From Terriglobales bacterium (GTDB taxonomy: Bacteria > Acidobacteriota > Terriglobia > Terriglobales > Acidobacteriaceae), in NCBI GenBank assembly GCA_035487355.1, contig DATHMF010000009.1, positions 45,769 to 109,768 of the forward strand: a stretch of 64,000 bases of DNA. Direction: 5' to 3'. The notes beneath the pieces are model-generated. The model saw nothing but the letters and a program-made list of their open reading frames with translations, searched no databases and was not told the origin of the DNA. Positions 28,335 through 37,316 of the stretch are shown one piece after another. The translations under genes and the position numbers were made by a program. How positions within the stretch are numbered: position 1 is the first letter of the stretch; every line of letters starts with the position of its first letter.

Positions 28335-28906
28335 GACGCAGCTTCTCCTTTGAGCCGGCGATAGAGCCATGCGCGGGCTATGTTCCAGTCGCGGCGAACG
28401 GTCGCCTCCGTAGTGTGGAGCACCTTGGCGATGTCCTTCGCCGATAATCCAACAAAAAAACGCATTTCGACGACCTGGCACTTCCGGGCGTCGAACTCGG
28501 CGAGCTCTTTCAGAGATTCATCCAGGGCAACCAGATCAAGATTCGACGATACCGGCAAGGTGAGCGCTTCATCCAGTTGATCGGGGTGGAGTCGTCCACC
28601 GCGCTTCCCAGCCAACTTTCGCCGAGCATGGTCCACCAGGATGCGGCGAATCATCTTGGCGGCAACCGCAAAAAAGTGGGCACGGCCTTCCCAATGTGGA
28701 TATTCCTGGCGGCACAACCGCAAATACACCTCGTGAACCAGCGCCGTGCTCTGCAAGGTCTGGGCATGGGCTTCCTGTTGTAGATAATAGTTGGCCAGAC
28801 GCCGAAGGTCTCCATAGACGAGGGGAATCAATGAGTCCAGAGCTTCCTGGTCTCCGTCACTCCAGCGCTGCAACAGTTCCGTAATTTGGCCGCGATCCGG
28901 CTCCAT
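28331..28906 (-). CDS. ECF-type RNA polymerase sigma factor
   Basis: A 191-residue extracytoplasmic-function sigma factor of the group often paired with Ser/Thr kinases. Region 2 contains LVYGDLRRLANYYLQQE and the promoter-melting segment AHFFAVAAKMIRRILVDHAR. Region 4 contains a helix-turn-helix in FVGLSAKDIAKVLHTTEATVRRDW. The gene begins at ATG 28906, and its stop is shared with the GTG start of the downstream kinase gene, so translation is coupled. No anti-sigma factor gene is visible; the kinase may fill that role by phosphorylating a partner or the sigma itself, which is inference from similar pairs elsewhere. The target promoters are not identifiable in the window. Confidence 0.95.
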   Translation of the reverse strand: MEPDRGQITELLQRWSDGDQEALDSLIPLVYGDLRRLANYYLQQEAHAQTLQSTALVHEVYLRLCRQEYPHWEGRAHFFAVAAKMIRRILVDHARRKLAGKRGGRLHPDQLDEALTLPVSSNLDLVALDESLKELAEFDARKCQVVEMRFFVGLSAKDIAKVLHTTEATVRRDWNIARAWLYRRLKGEAAS

Positions 28907-29277
28907 AAAGGGAATAGTGAACGAATTGTATACCTAGTTTCACAACTTAAGCACCGACCTTTTTTGGGACTTACGTAAGAAAACTCCTTTCTTTTCAATA
29001 TTCTGGCTTGAATGTGATTGCACGGCTATCAGTTTTCTGCTTTTTTTGCGCTATTTGAGATAAGGAGAAAGGTAAAGATCGCCCGCCCGTGAAAAAAGGG
29101 TAGGCTTTAAAGATTCTTAAAATTAAAAATGAAGCTCTGGAATTCTTACTCGAAGAATGTGACGCATAAGTGTGCCATATCAGCAGGCTATGTGCCGATG
29201 TCACTTGACCCGCATCTCGCACCTATGGCTTTCTTGGATAAGAATTCCCCCTCTCTATTCCCCCCAAGTAGGTTGCA
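28907..29277. other. 371-bp divergent intergenic region
   Basis: It separates the minus-strand sigma-kinase unit from the plus-strand secreted protein gene and must hold promoters for both. It is AT-rich. A perfect 10-bp palindrome CTTACGTAAG lies at 28970-28979, about 65 bases upstream of the sigma start, and could be a binding site. No coding potential is recognised. Confidence 0.5.
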
Positions 29278-31893
29278 ATGAGTGTCCTCGCTTTGAAGCG
29301 TTTTTGGATATTGTGTTTAGCCTTGGTATTTGCCTGGAGAGCCCCTGTCGCGGCTTTCGCAGTGCCGGCTCCGGCCAACAAGATAGGAATCAACGTTGAT
29401 ACGCCTCTGGATTGGATCAGAGACCGGGCTTTTACCGACGTAATGAAGGCTTCGCGCCAGTGGCTGACCCAGTCCAACACTCCGGCTGCCGTAGATGGCA
29501 ACGGCTGGCCTACGCAAGATGCCAACATCGTAGTCTGGGCTGGCCCTCCGAACATGCAGGGGACCTATCGGTTTTCTTTCACGGGCAAAGCCAATGTGAC
29601 GACTGGCTACGGCAGCGCAACAATTACCAATTTGAACTACGATGCGCCCTCGAATACGACCACTGCCGATTTGATCTACAATGGCGGCGCAGGCCTGCTG
29701 CTCAACTTTGCCAGCACGCAGCGAACTGCTGCCAGCGCTACCAATACGGGAATCACAAACGTCAAGCTGATGCGGCCCCGCACGGTAGGCGGAACTACGC
29801 CCTACACCACGGAGACTTTCACCGATCCATTCAAAGCCATCCTCGCCAAGTTTTCCGTACTTAGGACCAAGGATTTCACATCTACCGATGGCAATCAGAT
29901 AGCAAATTGGAGCGACCGCACTCTGCCGACCACGGCTTCGCAGGCCATCGGCAATCCCAACTCTCCGCCTGGCATGTGGCAGGGAAGAGGCGCGGCCTGG
30001 GAATATGTCATCGAACTGGCCAACGAAACCGGCAAAGATGTTTGGATCAGCTTGCCCAACCGTGCTACAGATGACTACGTGACCAAGGTGGCGCAGATGT
30101 TCAAGTATGGCTCAGATGGAGTCAATCCATATACCAGCCCACAGGTTGCGCCGGTCTGGCCGCCGCTTAATTCCAATCTGAATCTGTATGTCGAGAACAG
30201 TAACGAGTTATGGAACGGAGCCTCGAACTTTCCGCAAACTCAGGACAACCACAATACCGCAATCGCCGAGGTCAACGCCGGAGGCTCTCCGTTGAACTTT
30301 GATGGTTCGACGAACGATTGGTATTGGGCCTGGCGTCGCGTGGCCAAGCGTGTCATTGAGATCAGCAATATCTTCAGGTCAGTCTTCGGCGATGCCGATA
30401 TGATGACCCGCATTCGTCCCGTTCTGATGTCGCAGCTTGGTTATACCAATGGTCCGCTGCTTCAAGAAATGCATATGATGCAGAATTATTACAACAATCC
30501 TGTCTATGTAAACGCGCCGCGGCCACCAGGTTATTACATCTATGCAGCCGGCGGGTCGGGTTATTACGGCCCTACTGACGCCAGTTCGGTGGACCAAATA
30601 TTTGCCACTATGGCGAGCACCTTTCGTGCAAGCCTGCAGGCAGACGCCAATTGGTCTCTCTGTTTTGGAATAAAACGCATCGCCTACGAGGGCGGCCCTG
30701 GCCTGCAGCAAACCCAGAACCCAACCGTGAATGCGAATTTATCCGCCGCCTGGGCAGACCCGCGCATGACCCAGGTCGTGATCAACGAGCATAATGTTTG
30801 GAGCCAGAATGCCGGCGACCTCCTGATCTATTTTCAACTGACTGGAGATTACCAATTTGGCTTCACCGATGATGTGTACGATCTCACTGCTCCCAAGCTG
30901 GTCGGCATTGATGATCTGAACAATTCAACTGCTCAGGGCTCGACCTATGGCATGCCCATACCAGCCACCATTGCGGCTTCGACGTATGCCATACCCCCAA
31001 GCTGGTTTGGAGGTGGAACCACATTGGCAAACCGCCACTGGCTGGGTTATCCGGTATACACAGCGGCAGCGCAGCCATTTCACATTGTGCTCAACGTTGC
31101 TGCCACCAGCTCAGGCGCGCAGGCGGAAGTCTTTGTTGATGGACAGTCCTTGGGTATTCTTACCGTTCCCAATACAGGAAGCGTCTCTGTATTCGCTGAT
31201 ACTGCCTCGCTGGTTACGCCGAGCCTGGCGGCTGGAAGCCACGGCATTCTGGTCCGCAACGTTAGCGGCACGTTTGTACTCAATCAGATCAAGGTATCAG
31301 CCATGCAGACCAGCAGCACAGCGCTGGCGTTAAGCAGCAATCCTTCCGTGGCCGGTCAACAGGTGACCTTTACTGCTACGGCGGCTCCGACAGGGGTGAC
31401 TGGTTCTGTGCAGTTTATGGATGGAGCCAGCACGCTTGGTCCTCCCGTCACTTTAGCGAATGGAACCGCAACGTACATGACGTCGTCTTTGAGTGTGGGA
31501 GCTCACAACATCTCGGCATTATATAGTGGCGATAGCAACTATCTGCCCAGCACCTCTGCGGCAATGACAGAAGTGATAACCGCTACAGGTGCTGTTAGCA
31601 CGACCACGGCTCTGAATGCGACTGCCAAAACCTTCTTTCGCCAGCCTGTCGTCTTCTCGGTACAAGTCACGGCGACCAGCGGCACGGCAACGGGAAACAT
31701 AATCCTGCTGGAGGGGAACCAACAGCTTGGTTCCTCTCTGCCGCTGAATGGCAGCGGCGCAGCCACTTTCAGCACGCCGCTGCATCCCAGCGTGCATAAC
31801 ATTCAGGCGGTTTATCTCGGCAACAACAACTTCAACGGAAGTGCCTCAACAGCGCAACCCGTAACCGCCTCACCTCGGCCCAAGCCACGCTAG
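29278..31893 (+). CDS. Secreted glycosidase-like protein with carbohydrate-binding-like and Ig-like domains
   Basis: An 871-residue exported protein (signal peptide to about residue 28, cut before VPAPANK). The first 520 or so residues resemble a clan GH-A-like barrel. An Asn-Glu pair in YVENSNELWN places a possible acid/base at Glu310, and RIAYEGGPG offers a possible nucleophile at Glu471; both are inference. A beta-sandwich of carbohydrate-binding type follows (FHIVLNVAATSSG to about residue 680). Two bacterial Ig-like repeats then end the protein (TALALSSNPSVAGQQVTFTA and TALNATAKTFFRQPVVFSVQ), each with the typical SVQFMDG or NIILLEG and NISALYSGDSNY or NIQAVYLGNNNF strands. I cannot name the family with confidence. 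It stands alone, with no close same-strand partner. Confidence 0.78.
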   Translation: MSVLALKRFWILCLALVFAWRAPVAAFAVPAPANKIGINVDTPLDWIRDRAFTDVMKASRQWLTQSNTPAAVDGNGWPTQDANIVVWAGPPNMQGTYRFSFTGKANVTTGYGSATITNLNYDAPSNTTTADLIYNGGAGLLLNFASTQRTAASATNTGITNVKLMRPRTVGGTTPYTTETFTDPFKAILAKFSVLRTKDFTSTDGNQIANWSDRTLPTTASQAIGNPNSPPGMWQGRGAAWEYVIELANETGKDVWISLPNRATDDYVTKVAQMFKYGSDGVNPYTSPQVAPVWPPLNSNLNLYVENSNELWNGASNFPQTQDNHNTAIAEVNAGGSPLNFDGSTNDWYWAWRRVAKRVIEISNIFRSVFGDADMMTRIRPVLMSQLGYTNGPLLQEMHMMQNYYNNPVYVNAPRPPGYYIYAAGGSGYYGPTDASSVDQIFATMASTFRASLQADANWSLCFGIKRIAYEGGPGLQQTQNPTVNANLSAAWADPRMTQVVINEHNVWSQNAGDLLIYFQLTGDYQFGFTDDVYDLTAPKLVGIDDLNNSTAQGSTYGMPIPATIAASTYAIPPSWFGGGTTLANRHWLGYPVYTAAAQPFHIVLNVAATSSGAQAEVFVDGQSLGILTVPNTGSVSVFADTASLVTPSLAAGSHGILVRNVSGTFVLNQIKVSAMQTSSTALALSSNPSVAGQQVTFTATAAPTGVTGSVQFMDGASTLGPPVTLANGTATYMTSSLSVGAHNISALYSGDSNYLPSTSAAMTEVITATGAVSTTTALNATAKTFFRQPVVFSVQVTATSGTATGNIILLEGNQQLGSSLPLNGSGAATFSTPLHPSVHNIQAVYLGNNNFNGSASTAQPVTASPRPKPR

Positions 31894-32059
31894 ACCGGTT
31901 TCATAACTTGAATACTTAGTTTGTTGGTTATCGCGTGCTACGTCCGAAAAGAAAATCTAGCCCTCTTTTCGATAGCTTCAACAAAATCTATTGAGTTGCT
32001 ATCAATTCCTCTCATTTCTTGCGCCATTTGATTTAGTACGAATTGTCCCAGGAAGGGAA

Positions 32060-33292
32060 ATGAACCATTTCAGGAAGTATTTTTGCAACTGGCTTATAGC
32101 CTTCGCAGTCCTCGCAGCTCCTGCAGTGGCTGCGGCCGATGTCGTCACCGAATGGAACGAAAAAGCCCTGGCTTGCGCGACCACCGCGAAGCAGCTACCT
32201 TTCGCTGGCGCCCGCACCATGGCAATGGTTCACACGGCGATGTTCGATGCCGTTAACTCCATCGAAGGCCGCTACACTCCCTATAAGGTCAAAGAATCGG
32301 CCCCTCCGGGAAGTTCCCCTGAAGCCGCCGCTATTGCTGCGGCACATGCTGTTCTGCTCAATCTTTTTCCAGACCAGAAAACAGATCTCGATGCGGCCTA
32401 CACGGCGTCCATGGCGCAAGTCCCCGATGGCAGCGGCAAGGCTGCAGGCATTGCTGTCGGAGAAAAAGTTGCTGCTGAAATTCTTGCTCTCCGCGCTTCG
32501 GATGGAGCAGACGCCCCTAATACCTACAGACCCACAACGGCACCGGGCGTGTATGTCATGACGACGCTGCCGATAGGGTCGCAATGGGGGAGTGTGACCC
32601 CTTGGGCGATGGAACGCGGTTCACAGTTTCGTCCCGAAGCGCCGCCGCAATTGACAAGCCCAGAATGGGCCAGCGATTACAACGAGATCAAAGGCGTCGG
32701 CAGGAAGAAGAGCACTCTGCGGACCAGTGAACAAACTGACATCGCACGGTTCTGGACCATTACAGGCCCCGCAAGTTGGGACCCGATCGTGCGTCAATTA
32801 GCCGCCACTCCAGGGAGAAGCTTGATTGAGAACGCCCGCCTGTTTGCCTTGGTCGAAATCGCAACTGCCGACGCATATATTGCGGTCTTCGACGCCAAGT
32901 ACACCTTCAATTTCTGGCGCCCGATTACTGCGATACGCAACGGGGATATTGATGGCAACGACGCCACCGAACGCGAACCTGACTGGGAACCGGCGGTTGA
33001 TACCCCGCTTCACCCGGAATACCCTTGCGCGCATTGCATCACTTCTTCCGCTGCGGCGACCGTACTCGAATCCGAATTTGGCACGGGACCAGTTCGGGCG
33101 TTGACCATGACGAGTTCTACGGCGCCGGGTGTGGTGCGCAAATGGATCACCATCCGGCAATGGGCCGATGAAGTTTCCAGCGCGAGGATCTATGGTGGAA
33201 TCCACTACCGAAATTCAACTGTGGTTGGTAAAGCCATGGGCAGAAAGATTGGCGAACTCGCGGCCCAGCAGTACCTGCAGCCGGTTCATTGA
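32060..33292 (+). CDS. Vanadium-dependent haloperoxidase-like / PAP2-superfamily protein
   Basis: A 410-residue exported protein (signal peptide MNHFRKYFCNWLIAFAVLAAPAVA). The oxyanion-binding motifs of the haloperoxidase/acid-phosphatase fold are in order: FWRPITAIR near residue 290, HPEYPCAHCITSSAAATVLESEFG near 320, and ARIYGGIHYRNS near 385, which carries the last Arg and His. The central SGH of the classical motif reads CAH, so the usual serine is cysteine and glycine is alanine. Whether the protein is a bromoperoxidase, a phosphatase or neither cannot be settled by reading. ATG at 32060 has ggaaggg just upstream; longer frames lack a signal peptide. It is first of three closely spaced genes (69 and 52 bases apart). 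Confidence 0.88.
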   Translation: MNHFRKYFCNWLIAFAVLAAPAVAAADVVTEWNEKALACATTAKQLPFAGARTMAMVHTAMFDAVNSIEGRYTPYKVKESAPPGSSPEAAAIAAAHAVLLNLFPDQKTDLDAAYTASMAQVPDGSGKAAGIAVGEKVAAEILALRASDGADAPNTYRPTTAPGVYVMTTLPIGSQWGSVTPWAMERGSQFRPEAPPQLTSPEWASDYNEIKGVGRKKSTLRTSEQTDIARFWTITGPASWDPIVRQLAATPGRSLIENARLFALVEIATADAYIAVFDAKYTFNFWRPITAIRNGDIDGNDATEREPDWEPAVDTPLHPEYPCAHCITSSAAATVLESEFGTGPVRALTMTSSTAPGVVRKWITIRQWADEVSSARIYGGIHYRNSTVVGKAMGRKIGELAAQQYLQPVH

Positions 33293-33361
33293 ACGTATTC
33301 CGAATGGCCCTGGTTGCGAGCGGAATTGGCCCGCAAGAACATACGAACGAAGGAGAAAATA

Positions 33362-34636
33362 ATGAGACCCTGGAATTTTTACTCAAAGAGTGTAACGAAG
33401 AGCGCCACGCTGACGATAACAGTATGTTTTCTGTTCCTCGTTGCTGGACAGCAGTCCTTTGCTGAGGATGAGCACCATGGGCGGAGGCAAGAGGTGAAAT
33501 ACCTCTTTATTTGTGCCGGTGACCAGGCACGCACCTCTCCCGATTTTCTGGCTGTTATAAATTTTGACGAGGATTCGCCGCACTATGGAAAAGTGATTGC
33601 TCAAGCTCCCCTGCCTGAGCCGGGGGCGACCGGAAACGAGTTTCACCACATTGGTCTTTCCGCTGATGGGAAAGTCGTCGCCTGCGGCGGTCTGCTCAGC
33701 GTTCTGAAGGGACAGAAAGAAGTCTTTTTCTGGGATGTCTCTGACCCGGAGTCTCCCAAATTTCTTTCCTCGGCTGATCCGCCACTCTCTGCGATTACAG
33801 ATGAGTTCCATGCCTTGCCGGAAGGCGGCTTCCTGGTGACCATGATGGGCGGAGCCCAGGGACACGCTCCTGGACGCGTCGCCGAGTTCGATAAGAACCT
33901 CAACCTTGTTCGCGAACATCCGGAAAATCCACCCACCGATGGATTCGACCCTCATGGCATTTCGGTGCGATCGGAACTCAACCTGATGGTGACCAGCGAT
34001 TTCATCTGTCCGTCTACTACCTTGAACGCCGTTGCCGGCGGCCTCGATCTACGTGGCAGCGTGCGCGTTTGGAACCTGAAGCGCCGGGAGATCCTGCGCA
34101 CTATTGATATCCCCAACGCCGGTGGAACCATTGATGTGAGGCTCATTCCCCGCGATCGCCGCGCCCGCGGCTTCACCGCCGGCATGTTGGACGACAAGCT
34201 TTACCTGCTCGATACCCGGCGCGGGACAGCACGCGCAGTCTTTGATTTCACTTCAATCGCCAAAGGGGGATGGCCGCAACTCATGCGCGTTACCTCCGAT
34301 GGCCGAAGGCTGTTCGTCTCTATGAACCAGGCGGGAAAGATTGCCATGTTTGATATCTCCGATCCCGACGAACCGAAATTGCTCAAAGCGCTCGATCTGG
34401 GGCCCAATTCCGGTCCGCACTACATCGCGCTTACGCCAGATGAGAAGCGGCTGGTAATCAGCGACTACTTCCTGAATGAGGATAGTTTCGGAAAAGTCCA
34501 TGCTGAAGGCGACCACAAGGTTCACGTGGCGCGAGTTACGGAAAATGGCTTAGTGCTGGACTCGCGATTCGATCTGGATTTCAACACTGCGTTCAGCTCA
34601 GGCCCGGCCCGGCCGCATGGCATCGCGATCAAGTAG
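33362..34636 (+). CDS. Selenium-binding protein (SBP56) / methanethiol-oxidase-like beta-propeller
   Basis: A 424-residue exported protein (signal segment around LTITVCFLFLVAGQQSFA). It resembles the SBP56/SELENBP1 propeller family: an early FLAVINFDEDSPHYGKVIAQ strand pair, then conserved histidines in NEFHHIGLS, DEFHALPEG, DPHGIS, GPHYIAL and the C-terminal RPHGIAI, which line the metal centre in that family. The Cys-rich CSSC segment of animal SELENBP1 is absent; only VACGGL occurs there. Characterised relatives oxidise methanethiol to formaldehyde, hydrogen sulfide and hydrogen peroxide. ATG at 33362 has aaggag eight bases upstream. It follows a haloperoxidase-like gene, which could use peroxide, and precedes a membrane protein gene in a probable operon. 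Confidence 0.82.
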   Translation: MRPWNFYSKSVTKSATLTITVCFLFLVAGQQSFAEDEHHGRRQEVKYLFICAGDQARTSPDFLAVINFDEDSPHYGKVIAQAPLPEPGATGNEFHHIGLSADGKVVACGGLLSVLKGQKEVFFWDVSDPESPKFLSSADPPLSAITDEFHALPEGGFLVTMMGGAQGHAPGRVAEFDKNLNLVREHPENPPTDGFDPHGISVRSELNLMVTSDFICPSTTLNAVAGGLDLRGSVRVWNLKRREILRTIDIPNAGGTIDVRLIPRDRRARGFTAGMLDDKLYLLDTRRGTARAVFDFTSIAKGGWPQLMRVTSDGRRLFVSMNQAGKIAMFDISDPDEPKLLKALDLGPNSGPHYIALTPDEKRLVISDYFLNEDSFGKVHAEGDHKVHVARVTENGLVLDSRFDLDFNTAFSSGPARPHGIAIK

Positions 34637-34688
34637 TTGCGTTCGGAAATGCTGGCACTCCCGGCATAAATGAATTGGAGGAGAGGGA

Positions 34689-35708
34689 ATGGCAAGCGGA
34701 AACCAATCCACAACGGTGATTGAGAGCGCCAGCCTCGACCGACTACTGCGTGGATTCTTGATTTCTTACCTGCTGACCGCCGTCAGTCTAGGCTTGGTTG
34801 GATATCTGTGGGGCAGAGTCGGCTTCGATCTGCTGATCGTGGGCATGGGGTGGCCGCATGTGATCTTTGGCTTTCTGTTCAACCTTGGCAAGGTAGCTGA
34901 CGGCGATCGTGGGTATCGCGTGGCTCTCGCGAGTCTGCTGTTAGTAACCCTAGTGATTGGTTTTGTGAACAGCATGCGGCCGTTGACCACGATCATTTAT
35001 CTATATTTCACCTTTCATGCATTCCGCGATGAAATTTTCATCTATCACCAGCGCAGAACGGGCTATCGCTTTTTCGGACGCGTACTTGATCGCAACGGGT
35101 TGGGCATTATGTTGGGCGCAGCCGTAGTGGCTCTCATCGGACAGCTACCCGTGCACGGCCCGAACGGCAAGCTACAGCTCTACCTGGGATTGTGTGTGGT
35201 CGCGGGCTTGCTGAGCGGGATGGCCTGCCTCTTCTGGCCGAAGCAGTGGGTTCGCAGACGATCGGGATTGTGCTATGCCTTCTTGGCGTTGCTCTTGTTT
35301 GTCGGGGCTGCGGCTGTCATCAAGGTGCTGCGCATGCATGCGTTGAGCAGTCCATCCTTCTTCGCGTTCCTGGTAGTGTTCCACTATTTCAGTTGGTACG
35401 TGTTCTCGCTGGAGCGGGCCGGTGTGCGGCCCACCTCGCCGGTTGTACAGCAGGCGGTGGGATTAGGCGCATTTCTGCAATTCCTTCGCACCGTGCCAGG
35501 CTTTCTGAAGGCAGTGGTGGCGATGAATGTATTTTTTATGGGATGTGCATACGCATACTACATTCTGCGTCTATCACCGGCACTGCGGGTTCCATTCGAC
35601 TTTAAGTTCTTTATCTACTTGTTGGTATTTCACGTGACCACGAGTTTTGTTCCGAAGATCTCTCGGGGAGTCACGCAATTGAAACCGTTGAAGGCTGCCG
35701 TTGCTTAG
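34689..35708 (+). CDS. Polytopic membrane protein of unknown function
   Basis: A 339-residue integral membrane protein with about nine hydrophobic helices, the first at residues 24-42 and the last near 310-328. Distinct features are GWPHVIFGFLFNLGKVADGDRGYR near residue 55, a His-rich TFHAFRDEIFIYHQRRTGYRFFG near 113 and a FLVVFHYFSWYVFSLERAG segment near 226. The conserved-looking histidines and acidic residues in the membrane suggest metal or haem handling or catalysis, but I do not recognise the family. A strong site, ggaggagagg, precedes ATG 34689. It lies 52 bases after the SBP56-like gene and closes the three-gene unit. Confidence 0.85.
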   Translation: MASGNQSTTVIESASLDRLLRGFLISYLLTAVSLGLVGYLWGRVGFDLLIVGMGWPHVIFGFLFNLGKVADGDRGYRVALASLLLVTLVIGFVNSMRPLTTIIYLYFTFHAFRDEIFIYHQRRTGYRFFGRVLDRNGLGIMLGAAVVALIGQLPVHGPNGKLQLYLGLCVVAGLLSGMACLFWPKQWVRRRSGLCYAFLALLLFVGAAAVIKVLRMHALSSPSFFAFLVVFHYFSWYVFSLERAGVRPTSPVVQQAVGLGAFLQFLRTVPGFLKAVVAMNVFFMGCAYAYYILRLSPALRVPFDFKFFIYLLVFHVTTSFVPKISRGVTQLKPLKAAVA

Positions 35709-36029
35709 TAGGAGTCGGAGAGGGAGTGTGCCGCATTTTTGGAGAAAGACGAACGAACTATGTTGTTACGCATCAGGCTTTATCGCAGGATTATCGCTCA
35801 GCCCAAGTAGGCACCTCGGTTAGATCCGCGCCGAGGGCGATGACAAGATCCATGTGGCCGGGGGTCACGGGGAGGTGGCTATAGTGCTGGATCGGTGTTG
35901 AACTGGACACCCTGCGTTCAGTTCAGAACCATCCCGGCCACATGGAGCAATGAAGTGGATGGTTCGCCATCCAACAACACTCGACATCAGTTTGAATCAA
36001 GTTTCAACAAACGTAAGGGAGAGTAAGAC
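35709..36029. other. 321-bp intergenic region with a long inverted repeat
   Basis: It separates the membrane protein gene from the next secreted protein gene. The notable content is the 14-bp inverted repeat at 35849-35946, listed separately. A short minus-strand frame here encodes about 33 residues without a ribosome site and is not called. Confidence 0.5.
35849..35946. repeat. 14-bp perfect inverted repeat enclosing 70 bases
   Basis: TCCATGTGGCCGGG at 35849-35862 is matched by CCCGGCCACATGGA at 35933-35946. Inside lies a smaller GGTGT/ACACC pair around GTTGAACTGG. It could be a structured RNA, a cruciform or a degenerate small mobile element; nothing in the flanks (no obvious target duplication) decides. 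Confidence 0.5.
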
Positions 36030-37316
36030 ATGAAGCGAAAAACGTTGCAATCGTTGTTGATAACCAGTGCGCTATTGCTGATGTGTGTTTTCAGCATTTC
36101 GGCATTCGGCATCCAAGGCAAGCCGTCCGTCATTGCTTATTTGGATGATCATGGAGAGGCGTACACCAGAATTTATGTTTATGCCGAAGGCGACAACGGA
36201 ACCTTGGTGGCAAATCGCTGGGCAGACGTTGGAGGTTTAGGTTGGGACTGGGAGGACTTAGGACTACCAGCCGGTGCTGCCAGCATCTGGAGTCCATCGG
36301 CGGTGACATATACGGATTCAAAAGGGAGACAGTACCAGTTTGTGTTTGTACTCACCGATCAGGGCCACCTTGCGGTCTATGCTCCGCAGCGCGGGAATGG
36401 AAGTGCTGCCTGGGTAGACTTAACTAACCTACCCGGCGGTATCGGGGAACTTAGCTCTTTGTCTGCCATAACTGATGTGGACGCGTCAGGGAACCATCGC
36501 GTCTTTGCTTTTGCCGAAGACAAAGATGCCAATCTGGTCGTCGTCAGTTGCACCAGTCTCTGCGAGTGGCAGGTCATCAATGGTTCGCACTGGAGTTGGT
36601 TCAACTACAGCTCAATCTGGGGGCATGTACCAGTTTGCTGTATTTCTGCTCTCTCTTACGACTCCTATCCCAACGGCTCTCGAATTCCCAAGATCGCTAT
36701 CACTGGCACAAGCGCCGATGGCACCTTGTGGGCGGCTGATGGCGACGACTTTCAGAACCTGAATCTGTTTAACTTCGGACTAACCAACGACGGTTCCAAA
36801 TGGATTTCGTCAACTGCTATCTACTCCTACACAACGCCACCTCAAGTGCAGTCGCCATGCAATTCGCTCATTGTCTTCTCCGGAGCGACAGATGGGCATT
36901 TGAACGGCTTGATTGGATGTAAAGACACGTTTTTCCAAACTCAGTTAAAGTTCGATCAGAACGTGCCACCGCAATTGCCTTCGGGAAAGCGCTGGGTATT
37001 CGATCCGACTGCTGTCACCTACACGGAGTCGGACTACTCATTCCGCACCTCTGTCTTCGTTTCCGCAGCCGATGGGCGTCTCTACCGCGATCATGCCAAC
37101 GGCACCAACCTTCAGTGGGATCCCCTTCCCGTGCCTTCGGATACAACTCATTACATGAACAGTCCTGCTGCGGTTACGTTCTGGCACTACAGCCCTGATC
37201 CCTGGATTTACGTTTTCGCCACGGATGGGAGTACCCAGGATCTGGTTGTGAATTACTGCAACAACGCTTGCGATGACGTTAGTAATTGGAACTGGGCCGA
37301 TCAGGGCACTCTGTAA
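36030..37316 (+). CDS. Secreted beta-propeller, lectin-like protein
   Basis: A 428-residue protein with a signal peptide (MKRKTLQSLLITSALLLMCVFSISAFG). The mature part is built of repeated Trp- and Asp-rich blades, for example RIYVYAEGDNGTLVANRWADVG, FVFVLTDQGHLAVYAPQ, RVFAFAEDKDANLVVVSC, SVFVSAADGRLYRDHANG and WIYVFATDGSTQDLVVNYC. This spacing is like fucose-lectin/tectonin-type propellers that bind glycans, but the assignment is by pattern only. Several cysteine pairs (CTSLC, CNNAC) suggest disulfides in an exported protein. ATG at 36030 has gggagag upstream. The gene stands alone after a 321-base gap and before tRNA-Asp. Confidence 0.8.
   Translation: MKRKTLQSLLITSALLLMCVFSISAFGIQGKPSVIAYLDDHGEAYTRIYVYAEGDNGTLVANRWADVGGLGWDWEDLGLPAGAASIWSPSAVTYTDSKGRQYQFVFVLTDQGHLAVYAPQRGNGSAAWVDLTNLPGGIGELSSLSAITDVDASGNHRVFAFAEDKDANLVVVSCTSLCEWQVINGSHWSWFNYSSIWGHVPVCCISALSYDSYPNGSRIPKIAITGTSADGTLWAADGDDFQNLNLFNFGLTNDGSKWISSTAIYSYTTPPQVQSPCNSLIVFSGATDGHLNGLIGCKDTFFQTQLKFDQNVPPQLPSGKRWVFDPTAVTYTESDYSFRTSVFVSAADGRLYRDHANGTNLQWDPLPVPSDTTHYMNSPAAVTFWHYSPDPWIYVFATDGSTQDLVVNYCNNACDDVSNWNWADQGTL

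Noticed and set aside
35778..35900. A short minus-strand frame of about 33 residues (ending DLVIALGADLTEVPTWAER)
   Set aside because: It has a protein-like look but no start with a ribosome site and overlaps the 14-bp inverted repeat; too little to call a gene or a remnant.
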